Assembly: GCA_965277745.1 (NCBI GenBank)
Contig: OZ255837.1
Location: forward strand, 1,798,001 to 1,862,000
Source of the DNA: G965277745 sp965277745
Lineage (GTDB): Bacteria; Pseudomonadota; Gammaproteobacteria; Cardiobacteriales; Cardiobacteriaceae
Direction of reading: 5' to 3'
DNA: 64,000 nt
In this document: positions 9,600 through 18,238 of the stretch, piece after piece
Numbering within the stretch: the stretch's first letter is position 1
How the letters are laid out: every line of letters begins with the position of its first letter
Translations under genes and position numbers: made by a program
The notes under the pieces: model-generated
What the model was told of the DNA's origin: nothing
Databases searched by the model: none
Seen by the model: the letters and a program-made list of their open reading frames with translations, nothing else

Positions 9600-10814
9600 T
9601 CAATTACTTCCGTCCTTGCCGCGCAAACGCTCGACAGCGAGATGGGCGGCGTTTGCCAGCACCGTCAGGGCAAACCAGCTAAACACGAGCGGATAGACGT
9701 TGCCGTCAAATTGCGCGGCGACGACTTGAGCGATGAGCACACCGATCACCGTCATCATCGTGCCGACAACGGCGGAAACCGTACCGGCAATATGCCCATG
9801 CGGTTCGATCACGAGGCTGTTCACGTTCGGCATAACGATACAAAAACAAAATCCATGCAAAATCAAAAGCGGTATAAAAAGCCATAATGGCGGAATGCCG
9901 TCGTGAATGAGAGAGATAAGCAGCAGAGAACCGTCAACGATCCCCATCGCAAGTAGGGAACGAAAAACAAGAGCACGCATACCAAAAAGAAGGACAATCC
10001 GTGCGTTCAAAAAAGAGGCGAGAACCATTCCGCTTGCCGTTACGGCAAACGCCAACGGAAATTTAGCACCCAAACGGTAAACGCCACTGCCGTATATCTG
10101 CTCCGCTTGGCCGATGTAGATCATCAGCATAGCAAATGTCATGGCAAGAATTATCATGTAAAACAATGTCGGAAGATGAGTGAAACTGGTGGTGAAGGCG
10201 TGCAAAATATCGCGTACATCAAATGACTTACGTCTTTCCGGAGGCAGCGTTTCCGGTAATTGGAGAAACACCCAAAGTATCATGGCGAGGCCGAGTACCA
10301 CGAAAAGGTAGAAAATATTGTGCCAGTTGCCAAGGCCGATAGCGAACTGCCCGATCGTCGGAGCGACAAGCGGAATCAGCATGAATACCGCCATGATCAG
10401 CGACAGCATCCGCGACATCTTGCGACCGGAGGTCACATCGCGCAAGATCGCTTGACTGAGCACACGAGGTGCGGCAAGGCCCCCGCCCTGCAAGAAACGC
10501 GCCAAAAGGAGATAGGGGAAAGAATCGATGAACAGAATCCATGCCGAGGCGCCGACATAAACAACAAGCCCGAAAAGCAGCATCACCTTGCGTCCGACAA
10601 TATCCGCCATAATGCCGAAAAAGAGTTGCATCAATGAAAATCCCAGCATGAACACGTACACTACCTGCTGGATGCTGTTTATCCGCTCCCCTGAAAGCGC
10701 GAACGTCCGGCTGATACTTGGGAAAGCCGGAAGAACAGCGTCGATCCCCAAAGCGGAAAGCCCCATCAAGGCGGCAAGCATGGCGATGAAAGAGAAACGG
10801 TCGAAAAAAGTCAT
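9600..10814 (-). CDS. Bcr/CflA-family multidrug efflux MFS transporter
   Basis: Twelve-helix drug:H+ antiporter of the DHA1 (Bcr/CflA) branch. Visible are the N-terminal ALGIDAVLPAFPSI element on helix 1, the motif A-like loop GIMADIVGRKVMLLFGL between helices 2 and 3, and LARFLQGGGLAAPRVLSQAILRD in helices 4-5, which is typical of Bcr. The open frame extends upstream, but the ATG at 10814 gives the family length (404 aa) and the normal N-terminus MTFFDRFSFIAMLAALMG, so I used it. Substrate cannot be told from sequence. Divergent from the lipoprotein gene. Confidence 0.85.
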   Translation of the reverse strand: MTFFDRFSFIAMLAALMGLSALGIDAVLPAFPSISRTFALSGERINSIQQVVYVFMLGFSLMQLFFGIMADIVGRKVMLLFGLVVYVGASAWILFIDSFPYLLLARFLQGGGLAAPRVLSQAILRDVTSGRKMSRMLSLIMAVFMLIPLVAPTIGQFAIGLGNWHNIFYLFVVLGLAMILWVFLQLPETLPPERRKSFDVRDILHAFTTSFTHLPTLFYMIILAMTFAMLMIYIGQAEQIYGSGVYRLGAKFPLAFAVTASGMVLASFLNARIVLLFGMRALVFRSLLAMGIVDGSLLLISLIHDGIPPLWLFIPLLILHGFCFCIVMPNVNSLVIEPHGHIAGTVSAVVGTMMTVIGVLIAQVVAAQFDGNVYPLVFSWFALTVLANAAHLAVERLRGKDGSN

Positions 10815-10910
10815 AATGATCTCGCTATAGAGGATGAGAATAGAGTAAACGCTATTGGGCCGTGCCCTATTATGTCGTACAATTAAATTTTGCAAAATTA
10901 AGAGGTGTGT

Positions 10911-11405
10911 ATGAAGCGCGTTACGCAAATTATATTTCTGACAACCGCTCTGTCGTTGGCCGGCTGTCAAAGCGGACAGATAATGGAATACGGTTCGATT
11001 CAAGCCAATATTCAAAGAAACGTAACGACCGAGGCGCAGGTCAGAGCGATTTACGGCGAACCTGTGGAAGTACGTACGGATTCAAAAGCGGGAACACGAA
11101 CCCTTGTTTATCGCTACAACAACAACGACCGCTTGAAAAAAGAGGGCGCCGGTGTGGTGGGCGCAATTGCCGGCGGCCTGCTCGGCAATCAGATCGGCGA
11201 CGGCCTGGGAAGAGCGGTTGCCACGACGGTGGGCGCTGCGGCTGCCGGTACTCTGGCCAACAACGCGGTGACGGCTCGCAAAAAGGTGCAAACATTGACT
11301 ATCCTCGTCTCTCTCGCAAGCGGGCGGGTAATCGATTATCGCTTCAACGAAAACAGTTCACGTACGCAGTCCTGGCGCCCCGGCACGGGTCCGGGAACCC
11401 TGTAA
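10911..11405 (+). CDS. Outer-membrane lipoprotein with SmpA/OmlA-like and glycine-zipper segments
   Basis: A 164-residue predicted lipoprotein. The signal peptide ends in the lipobox SLAGC, with the lipidated Cys at residue 21. A short SmpA/OmlA (BamE-like) fold element follows (NVTTEAQVRAIYGEPVEVRT), then a glycine-zipper membrane segment (GAIAGGLLGNQIGDGLGRA) of the 17-kDa antigen type. Role likely in the cell envelope; no specific function can be assigned. ATG at 10911 is preceded by AGAGGTG. It is the last protein gene before ssrA. Confidence 0.75.
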   Translation: MKRVTQIIFLTTALSLAGCQSGQIMEYGSIQANIQRNVTTEAQVRAIYGEPVEVRTDSKAGTRTLVYRYNNNDRLKKEGAGVVGAIAGGLLGNQIGDGLGRAVATTVGAAAAGTLANNAVTARKKVQTLTILVSLASGRVIDYRFNENSSRTQSWRPGTGPGTL

Positions 11406-11488
11406 AAGCGATGCGCCCAAGAGTGGCGACGCTGCCGAACTCTGCTCATCTCGTCAACACCGCAACGATCGAAGCCGAAAAAATCTGT

Positions 11489-11494
11489 TATACT
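11489..11494 (+). promoter_or_regulatory. Probable -10 box of the ssrA promoter
   Basis: TATACT lies 14 bases upstream of the mature tmRNA 5' end. The matching -35 region, around 11466-11471, is weak, so this is a partial sigma70 promoter call. Confidence 0.5.
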
Positions 11495-11507
11495 CGTGCG
11501 GTCACTT

Positions 11508-11859
11508 GGGGGCGTTTTCTGGATTCGACGGGGATCGCGAAGCTCTAGGGGCATGCCGAGGATGAAAGACCCTCGTAAAACCCTTTCAAACATATAGTTG
11601 CAAACGACGACAACTACGCTTTAGCGGCTTAAGCCCCGCTGACGTTCACTCTTACTTGTCTGTGGGTTTGAATCGAGCGACATTTGCACAGAATCGCTGC
11701 CTATCGTGTCTGCCGATAGATGGTTAAACTTGGCAGAATCGCCTGAAGGATGCCTGACCGTTGGCTGCCCGAAGGTCAAATCCAGTAAACGGCTCTAAGC
11801 ATGTAGGACCGAAAGTGGAGGATTCGCGGACGGGGGTTCAACTCCCCCCGCCTCCACCA
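11508..11859 (+). ncRNA. ssrA: Transfer-messenger RNA (tmRNA), one-piece
   Basis: tmRNA rescues stalled ribosomes and tags the unfinished protein for proteolysis. The 5' end GGGGGCG pairs with CGCCTCC before the 3' CCA to form a 7-bp acceptor stem. The family-conserved CTGGATTCGACGGGGAT and CATGCCGAGGATG follow the 5' stem. The tag frame GCAAACGACGAC... encodes ANDDNYALAA followed by TAA, and the T-arm GGACGGGGGTTCAACTCCCC lies near the 3' end. Length 352 nt, as expected. Its 3' end is the attachment site of the downstream island. Confidence 0.97.
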
Positions 11860-11862
11860 TTT
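11851..11862 (+). repeat. attL: 3' end of ssrA used as island attachment site
   Basis: CCTCCACCATTT spans the ssrA 3' terminus. The same 12 bases recur at 44334-44345 and similarity continues with a GAAAAG-type stretch. ssrA 3' ends are classic tyrosine-recombinase targets. Confidence 0.8.
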
Positions 11863-11872
11863 AGAAAAAGAC

Positions 11873-11919
11873 AACCCGTCTCTCCAGAGTGATTCTCTGG
11901 GTAGGCGGGTTTTCTTTTT
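11873..11919 (+). terminator. Rho-independent terminator just after ssrA
   Basis: AACCCG ... CGGGTT outer stem enclosing a CCAGAG/CTCTGG inner stem, followed by TTTCTTTTT. It lies inside the island side of attL, so it replaced the original ssrA terminator. Confidence 0.75.
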
Positions 11920-12219
11920 CCCCTTGTATTCAAAGGGTTTCGTCCGTTTTGACATCTTTCCGGAACCTCTCTCCAGCCACCAGATTCTCTCCATTCTCCC
12001 CACGTTCATTCTCTGTTTGGGGCGGTATTCTCTGTTTTCTTCGGACAGGGTCCGACACGCGTCCTGTTACAGATATCCTTTCAGATTAAGCATTTAGCCG
12101 AATGACGGTATTTTGCGGTTGTGTTAAGGCATCGAATGGTCGAGTCAAACCACCCATTTTTACAAACCAAAAGTCTCTCGCAGGTTTCGAGAAGTGATAT
12201 TTATTCGGATTTCCAGCGG
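11920..12219. other. Island left end, no gene recognised
   Basis: About 300 bases with no supported gene. This is where an integrase gene would usually lie in an ssrA-integrated element; none is visible on either strand. Confidence 0.5.
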
Positions 12220-12801
12220 TCAGTATTGCTTTGGAAAGTATTCTTTGCCCGCCTGCCAGAGGTACTTGTCGACCTCTTTGAGGGTGAAGCCTTCCAGCCC
12301 ATAGAACCTGCTGAACTCCATTAAAATAGCGTGGTATGTCGGATAGTGCTTCAGGTCGTCCTTCTTGAACTTGTAGAATTTATCCACCCGCTTGAAGTGC
12401 ATGAGCATCTTTTCCACAAAGCTGTCATAGATCGGATAGTCCTCCGGGAAATGGTGGCTGCAATACTTGGTGGCAAACGAATAAAAATTGATGGTCTTCT
12501 GGCCGTTAACCTTAACCACGGCAGTGTCGTTTACGAGAGTCAGATCCCGATTGCCGAGGCGTTGGTCGATATCCAGATCGACTATGTGTTGGGCAACGGT
12601 AAACGGTGAAAAAATGTTTGTGCTGTAAAAGTCGTTCAGCGAACAGACCTTGATCAGGACATCATCCATATCGATATTTCGGGGGTACGTCTCGGCGAAC
12701 AGCTTTCTGAGGCTGCCCTCCTGCAGTACATAATTGTCCAACGAATCCCACCGCTCCAGATACATGGACACCTGCTTCGCCGACGGTCTGACTTTATTCA
12801 T
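12220..12801 (-). CDS. Hypothetical protein (193 aa), island gene
   Basis: I do not recognise a named domain. The protein is soluble, rich in aromatic residues, and has well-ordered blocks: NDFYSTNIFSPFTVAQHIVDLD, then FYSFATKYCSHHFPEDYPIYD, then a C-terminal FTLKEVDKYLWQAGKEYFP. Such conserved-looking His/Cys/Tyr blocks suggest a folded catalytic or nucleic-acid-binding domain, but this is only an impression. I chose the ATG at 12801, which overlaps the stop of the upstream gene by 8 bases (ATGAATAA), so the two genes form a coupled pair. The frame is intact. Confidence 0.65.
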   Translation of the reverse strand: MNKVRPSAKQVSMYLERWDSLDNYVLQEGSLRKLFAETYPRNIDMDDVLIKVCSLNDFYSTNIFSPFTVAQHIVDLDIDQRLGNRDLTLVNDTAVVKVNGQKTINFYSFATKYCSHHFPEDYPIYDSFVEKMLMHFKRVDKFYKFKKDDLKHYPTYHAILMEFSRFYGLEGFTLKEVDKYLWQAGKEYFPKQY

Positions 12802-13604
12802 AGAGCGCTTCCTCGTTGATATAGGCTGAGTCGTCATCCCCCTCGGGCTTGATTGTGAAAAGGCATCGGTAACAGCCTTCTTCCTTCAGGTATTCAATCG
12901 GATCGTCTGTCAGCCGGAAAAATTCCCGGAGCTTTTTTGACAGGCGCGGTTTTTGGTCTTTGACCTTGAAGGAGGCATGCTGGCTTTGCCAATCAATCTG
13001 CCCGCGTGATTCGGCAAAGGCTCTGAGGAGCTCCCAAGGAATGGTCGGGTTACCGTTTCTGGTGTTGGCCATTCCCATCTGGGTGTAATTGTACTGGCCG
13101 TGTGATTTTGTGGTGCGGATGGAAACGGTGTGGCCGTCAGTAAACTTGATGGTGATGCCGCTCCAGTTGATACCAGCAGGCGTGTCGAAATGGACCATGC
13201 CACCGGAATCCGGCTCTGGTATATCGGCCTGAAATGATGCAAATACATCGGTCGCTGACCTGAGAACTTTCAGGCTGCCATTGGCTTGAATGGAAAATTC
13301 CTCGCTCAGTACGATACATATTGAACCGCTCCGGCTCAGGAGATCCTCGGCCCGGGGTGTCATCTGCTTGCGGGTTGGAATGATCAGCGCATAAGGGGCA
13401 TGCCCAAGCAGGCTGATATTTCTGACACTGTCCACAGTCGGTTCTGCAATTGACCGCAGACGCACGCTGATTAGTCAGCTGCAGAAATTTCCTCTCAAAC
13501 CCACTGAAGGAATCCCAGCCGCCAAATGCATCCTGCCATTCACACCACGCAACATTCTGCTTCGGGTGCTCTTCCAAACATTGCCACAGGCGGATTTCAC
13601 TCAC
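12794..13604 (-). pseudogene. Hypothetical protein gene, frameshifted
   Basis: Partner of the downstream 193-aa gene. The first part (about 45 aa, from a GTG at 13604 with GGAGG upstream, beginning MSEIRLWQCLEEHPKQ) is open to around 13470. The rest continues in another frame from around 13465 (VRLRSIAEPTVDSVRN...) to the stop at 12794. Neither half has a good independent end, so a one-base indel between about 13465 and 13485 is the simplest reading. The C-terminal part is a ~220-aa globular domain with no family that I recognise. A separate 223-aa gene starting at the GTG at 13465 is possible, but it has no ribosome-binding site. Confidence 0.55.
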
Positions 13605-13635
13605 CGTCATCCTCCGAATCAACGATGATAAAGCC

Positions 13636-14142
13636 ACGACGGATCAGCCACTCTTCCAGAATTTCGGCATCATCATCGGCACTCACAACGGCACCATCTA
13701 CAACGCCGATTACCTGTTCCGCAGGCTCGGCCTGCCGCGCTATGCCGAGGTGGACAGCGAGCTGTTTTTCCGGCTGGCCGACCGCTTTGCACCCGACGGA
13801 ACCATCGACGGCAGAGGCTTCCGCAAAGCCCTGCGCCTGTGTCGCGGCCAAATGAGCGCCGTGTTGGCCTCACGACTCGATCCCGGGGCCATCACCGTCA
13901 TCAAGGGGAACAAGCCGCTATCCTTGCGCTACAGCCGTAAACACCGGGCGGTGCTCTAAGCCTCGGAACCGGAATATATCGAAGCCGCTCTGGATGACCT
14001 GCGTGGCTGGCGCGAACTGGAAATTCCGCCGCTCACCATGCTGACCTTCCGCCATGAAGCCCTCAAGGAGTGGCAGAGCCATCCATTCAGATTTGTCTGT
14101 CAGGAACGTAAAGGAACCTTACCCGAAGGAGTGAAAGCATGA
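13636..14142 (+). pseudogene. Class II glutamine amidotransferase remnant
   Basis: Fragment of an Ntn-hydrolase glutamine amidotransferase domain protein. The signature FGIIIGTHNGTIYNADYLFRRLG, corresponding to the HNG block of GATase II, is clear. The N-terminal catalytic Cys region is missing at the left, where the opposite-strand gene begins. An in-frame TAA at 13957 sits in what should read HRAVLYASEPEYIEAAL, and the same frame then runs on to 14142. The stop overlaps the start of the next gene (ATGA), showing the original coupling. Broken by 5' truncation plus a nonsense codon. Confidence 0.75.
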
Positions 14143-14645
14143 AGAATAACGACAACCACCTCCGGCTTTTTGTCTACGGAACCCTGAAAAAGGGATTCTG
14201 GAACTTTGACCGGTTCTGCACCCGGGCCATCAGCATCGAACCCGCCACCACTTGGGGCAGACTCTACCAGCTGCCCGCCGGATTCCCGGCCTTGGAAGTC
14301 CCGGAGAGCTGCATACTGGCCACCGGCACTGTCGATCCGCTGGCCGATACCCGAACCCAGAACAGTATCCAGTTGCCAAAAAATGCCATGCCCCGCCCGG
14401 AAGGCGATTGGGATCTGGTCCATGGTGAGCTGATGACCTTCGCCAATCCCGGCTTTGACCTGCCGCCTATTGACCGGCTGGAGGCATTCGATCCGAATGG
14501 AAGCAGCATGTATCAGCGGGTTCTTGTGGTCGCTGAATGCCAAGATCGACTTTTCTCTTGCTGGACATACCATGGCCTCGACCATATCCTCCGAGGCAGT
14601 TTGCGCCTTCCCCGTTGGTACTGGGATGGCAAGAAATTCGGCTAA
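14139..14645 (+). CDS. Gamma-glutamylcyclotransferase-family (AIG2-like) protein
   Basis: A 168-residue protein with the GGCT-fold signature LRLFVYGTLKKGFWN at residues 8-22 (the YGTL substrate loop) and a later LEAFDP segment. Family members cleave gamma-glutamyl amines or peptides to 5-oxoproline, but many small members are unassigned, so the substrate is unknown. The start ATG overlaps the stop of the amidotransferase remnant, suggesting the two once worked together on glutamine or gamma-glutamyl compounds. The frame is intact. Confidence 0.75.
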   Translation: MKNNDNHLRLFVYGTLKKGFWNFDRFCTRAISIEPATTWGRLYQLPAGFPALEVPESCILATGTVDPLADTRTQNSIQLPKNAMPRPEGDWDLVHGELMTFANPGFDLPPIDRLEAFDPNGSSMYQRVLVVAECQDRLFSCWTYHGLDHILRGSLRLPRWYWDGKKFG

Positions 14646-14649
14646 ACTC

Positions 14650-14759
14650 GGTTAAATCCGGAAAGAAAGCTTGATTTTTTCATTTCATCTATATATCTTT
14701 AACCCTGTTTAACCTAATATAGCCGGATTGTGCCGCTATGGGATGCTGTCCGGTTAAAC
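14650..14759. promoter_or_regulatory. Cluster of TTTAACC/GGTTAAA sites upstream of the defence operon
   Basis: Four copies of one 7-bp word in 110 bases: GGTTAAA at 14650-14656, TTTAACC at 14698-14704, GTTTAACC at 14707-14714 and GGTTAAAC at 14752-14759. They form inverted pairs, and TAATAT (14715-14720) could be a -10 box between them. The arrangement suits a repressor or activator controlling the operon that begins at 14808. Binding by the HTH protein encoded first is inference. Confidence 0.5.
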
Positions 14760-14807
14760 AACTTGACGAGCCGTTTGGACGGCCCTCAAAGAATGATGGA
14801 GTCGAAA

Positions 14808-15005
14808 ATGGAAGACAGATGGTTGTCCGTAGATGAAATTGGAGACTATCTCGGGATCAAGCGAGATACCGTCTATAAGTGGATAAGCGAAAAAGGCATG
14901 CCCGCCCATAAAATCGGTCGTCTTTGGAAATTCAAGAAAGACGAGGTCGATACATGGGTTCGTGACGGGAAAGCAAGTGATTCTAAAGAGGGTGAAGATC
15001 AGTGA
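14808..15005 (+). CDS. Small helix-turn-helix (excisionase/MerR-like) DNA-binding protein
   Basis: A 65-residue winged-HTH of the excisionase class: the WLSVDEIGDYLGIKRDTVYKWI block holds the helix-turn-helix, and IGRLWKFKKDEVDTWV is the wing typical of this family. I chose the ATG at 14808; ATGs at 14793 and 14796 would add four or five residues. Its end overlaps the helicase start (GTGA), so it is the first gene of the operon. It could regulate the operon through the repeated TTTAACC sites upstream, or be a former excisionase. The first option fits its position better. Confidence 0.75.
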   Translation: MEDRWLSVDEIGDYLGIKRDTVYKWISEKGMPAHKIGRLWKFKKDEVDTWVRDGKASDSKEGEDQ

Positions 15006-18000
15006 AGCAGTCTGCGGGAATACTTGATAATAAATCTCTGGGTAATGTTGTTTCCGAGCTCAAAGGAAATATTGCTACCGGATGCACTCTTTCCGTCGTT
15101 TCCGCTCTGTTTTCTCTTTACGCCTATGACGAACTGAAAAAGGAGCTTTCAAAAGTTTCTAAGTTCAGGCTTCTTGTTCCATGTCATGGAGATGGAGAAG
15201 GCTTCCTTAAAAACCTACCCGGAAATCACTTGGACCGTCGTTTACGCAATCGACTTGATGTTACTCGGATTGCACGGGAGTGCTCAGAGTGGCTGAAACA
15301 GAAATGCGAAGTCCGCGAATTGCCATCATCGGTCCACCAGAACCTTATTCATTTATCTCATACCGATAGCGATGAGCATCTCGCCATTGTGGGCAGTTCA
15401 TCTTTTACCACTGACGGCTTGGGTATCGTTCCATCTGAATCCCACCATATGAATACCTGCTTTCGCAGTTCCGATGAGGCACATTCACTCATCAAGTGGT
15501 TTGATGATCTGTGGGCTTCAGGAAGAAACAGCCATGATTTTGAAGCGATTCTTCAGGACGCACTTGCGCTTGTTTATTCCGATAAAACTCCCCAGCAAAT
15601 CTACTTTCTGACTCTGTTTAATATCTTCAGGGATTTTATCGGCGAGCTGGATGAGGACAAAATCATCAAGACCCAGACCGGAATCAAGAGCACACAGGTC
15701 TGGCAGAAACTCTACAAATTTCAGCGGGATGGCGTACTCGGAGCCATCGATAAAATTGAACGCTACAACGGTTGCATCATCGCAGACAGTGTGGGGTTGG
15801 GTAAGACCTTTGAGGCACTGGCAGTCATTAAATATTACGAACTCCGCAATGACCGCGTTCTGGTTTTATGCCCCAAAAAGCTTCGGGAAAACTGGACATT
15901 ATATACGGTTAATGACAAACGAAACATCATGGCCTCGGACAGGTTCAATTATGATGTCCTCAATCATACGGATCTGACCCGTGTGCGAGGAATGTCCGGG
16001 GAGATTAATTTAGAGACCCTGAACTGGGGTAACTACGACTTGATCGTTATCGACGAGTCTCACAATTTTAGGAACAACCCGGCCCGCAAGGATGATTCTC
16101 TGACCCGCTATTCCAAATTGATGAATGAGATCATCAAGGCAGGTGTAAAAACAAAAGTACTGATGCTTTCAGCGACGCCGGTTAACAACCGGATGAACGA
16201 CCTGAAAAACCAAGTAGCTTTTATCGTTGAGGCAAAAGACGACGCGCTGAAGACCAATGGCATCACCAGCATAGAACAGACATTGAAAATGGCCCAGACC
16301 CGCTTCAATGCATGGCTGAATCTGGACGACAGCGAAAGAACCACCGAGTCCCTGCTGGAGACTTTGAATTTTGACTATTTCAAGTTGCTGGATCTTCTCA
16401 CCATTGCCCGATCCAGAAAACATATCGAAAAATATTATGATGTAACGGAAATCGGAAAATTCCCGGAGCGGCTAAAGCCCGTCAATATCAAGACAGATAT
16501 TGATACAGAGGGACGCTTCCCGGCTCTTGAGAGTATTAACAGAGACATTCGGCTGCTTAATTTAAGCGCCTATGCTCCACTGAAATATGTCCTGCCGCAA
16601 AAGGCTGAAGAGTACAGCCGCAAGTATGACCGCAAGGTTGCTGGCGGTTCTGTGTTCAGACAGGTCGACCGTGAACAGAGCTTGATCCATCTGATGCGGG
16701 TTAACCTGTTCAAGCGAATGGAAAGCTCAATCAACTCCTTCACCATGACGCTGGAAAAACTGCTCGACGAGGTAACAGGGTTGATTCAGAAAATTGCAGA
16801 CCATGACAACAACGCGGCTGTTGAAGAGTTTGATATCGAGGAGATTGAAATTGAAGATGACGCTTTCTCTCCTTTTGTTGTCGGCAAGAAAGTCAAAGTC
16901 CTGATTCAGGACATGGACACGGTTCGCTGGAAACAAGAGCTTGAGGAGGATCGGGAAATTCTGGAGAAGCTCATTTCGTCTGCACGAGCAGTTAAGGCTC
17001 CACAAGATGAAAAGCTCAGGAAACTGAAGGAGCTCATTCGCTACAAAGTCACCAACCCGATTAACCCGGAAAATAAAAAGCTCATCATTTTTACCGCATT
17101 TACAGATACTGCAAAGTATCTATATGAAAACACAGCAAAATGGGCACAGCGGGAGCTTGGAGTCTATGCTGCCTTGGTTACCGGCTCCGGAGAAAACAAA
17201 ACCGAGATGCCCGGCATACGCAAAGATCTGGCCTCAATCATCACCTCCTTCTCTCCGGTATCAAAAGAGCGTGACAAGATCGATTCCTCTCTCACTGCTG
17301 AAATTGACCTACTGATTGCCACGGACTGTATTTCAGAGGGGCAAAATCTGCAGGACTGCGATTACCTGATCAACTACGACATCCACTGGAATCCGGTTCG
17401 AATCATTCAGCGTTTTGGCCGTGTGGATCGACTGGGCTCGAAAAATGACAAAATCCAACTGGTGAACTTCTGGCCCAACATGGAGCTGGATGAATACATC
17501 AATCTTGAGGCCCGCGTTTCCGGCCGCATGGTCCTGCTGGATATTTCGGCCACCGGTGAAGAGAACGTCATTAAGTTTACTGATTCAGGAAAAATGAATG
17601 ACCTCGAATACCGTCGTAAACAGCTCGAAAAACTTCAGAACGAAGTCGTCGATATTGATGACGTCGAGGGTGGCATTTCCATCACCGACCTCACATTGAA
17701 CGACTTCCGCATGGATCTCAGCGATTACATAAAAGAGCATGAGAACCTGCTGGAGCGGATACCATCTGGCGCATATGCCGTGGCCACCATCGATAACTCT
17801 TTAAAAGATGAGTTCTCACCCGGAGTGATTTTCTGCCTCAGAAATGAAGGCGCTCAAACCGTTTCAGACTCCACCTATGCCTTGTCGCCATACTATCTGG
17901 TTTATGTGAAGAACGACGGTTCCGTTCTTTTACAGTTCACACAGACCAAAAAGATTCTGGATCTGCTGAAAAAGATGAGCATCCATGGAAAGTCCGTTGA

Positions 18001-18238
18001 TGGCGCAGCCACAACCCGTCTTTCTGATCTGACACGAGGTGGTTCCGATATGTCGCAGTACCGCGACCTGCTTTCAAAAGCAGTGCAGGCCCTGACCGGC
18101 GCAGCTGAAGAGCGCGGCGTGGAGAGTCTTTTCTCTCCCGGCGGCACCGTAATCAATAAAAACAGCTTTAAGGGCATGGATGACTTTGAAGTGGTCAGCT
18201 ACCTGATCCTGCTGGGTGAGGAGGTGGAACATGACTGA
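15002..18238 (+). CDS. SNF2-type helicase with N-terminal PLD-like domain
   Basis: A 1078-residue superfamily 2 ATPase. Residues ~1-190 resemble a phospholipase D-type nuclease domain (an H/S-rich block LSHTDSDEHLAIVGSSSFTT near 115-135). The motor follows: Walker A ADSVGLGKTFEALA near 260, DESHNFRN near 348, LSATPVNNR near 388, then C-terminal motifs TDCISEGQNLQDCDYLINYD near 773 and IQRFGRVDRLGS near 800. Such PLD-SNF2 proteins occur in bacterial defence islands beside DNA methylases. GTG start overlaps the HTH gene stop; its own stop overlaps the DUF4391 start by 8 bases. Likely acts on DNA, translocating or remodelling it for the restriction complex; this is inference. The frame is intact. 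Confidence 0.85.
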   Translation: MKQSAGILDNKSLGNVVSELKGNIATGCTLSVVSALFSLYAYDELKKELSKVSKFRLLVPCHGDGEGFLKNLPGNHLDRRLRNRLDVTRIARECSEWLKQKCEVRELPSSVHQNLIHLSHTDSDEHLAIVGSSSFTTDGLGIVPSESHHMNTCFRSSDEAHSLIKWFDDLWASGRNSHDFEAILQDALALVYSDKTPQQIYFLTLFNIFRDFIGELDEDKIIKTQTGIKSTQVWQKLYKFQRDGVLGAIDKIERYNGCIIADSVGLGKTFEALAVIKYYELRNDRVLVLCPKKLRENWTLYTVNDKRNIMASDRFNYDVLNHTDLTRVRGMSGEINLETLNWGNYDLIVIDESHNFRNNPARKDDSLTRYSKLMNEIIKAGVKTKVLMLSATPVNNRMNDLKNQVAFIVEAKDDALKTNGITSIEQTLKMAQTRFNAWLNLDDSERTTESLLETLNFDYFKLLDLLTIARSRKHIEKYYDVTEIGKFPERLKPVNIKTDIDTEGRFPALESINRDIRLLNLSAYAPLKYVLPQKAEEYSRKYDRKVAGGSVFRQVDREQSLIHLMRVNLFKRMESSINSFTMTLEKLLDEVTGLIQKIADHDNNAAVEEFDIEEIEIEDDAFSPFVVGKKVKVLIQDMDTVRWKQELEEDREILEKLISSARAVKAPQDEKLRKLKELIRYKVTNPINPENKKLIIFTAFTDTAKYLYENTAKWAQRELGVYAALVTGSGENKTEMPGIRKDLASIITSFSPVSKERDKIDSSLTAEIDLLIATDCISEGQNLQDCDYLINYDIHWNPVRIIQRFGRVDRLGSKNDKIQLVNFWPNMELDEYINLEARVSGRMVLLDISATGEENVIKFTDSGKMNDLEYRRKQLEKLQNEVVDIDDVEGGISITDLTLNDFRMDLSDYIKEHENLLERIPSGAYAVATIDNSLKDEFSPGVIFCLRNEGAQTVSDSTYALSPYYLVYVKNDGSVLLQFTQTKKILDLLKKMSIHGKSVDGAATTRLSDLTRGGSDMSQYRDLLSKAVQALTGAAEERGVESLFSPGGTVINKNSFKGMDDFEVVSYLILLGEEVEHD

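Noticed and set aside
11776..12009. Minus-strand open frame containing a WWRRGELNPRPR stretch
   Set aside because: It is the antisense of the ssrA 3' end, a well-known spurious translation of tRNA-like T-arms.
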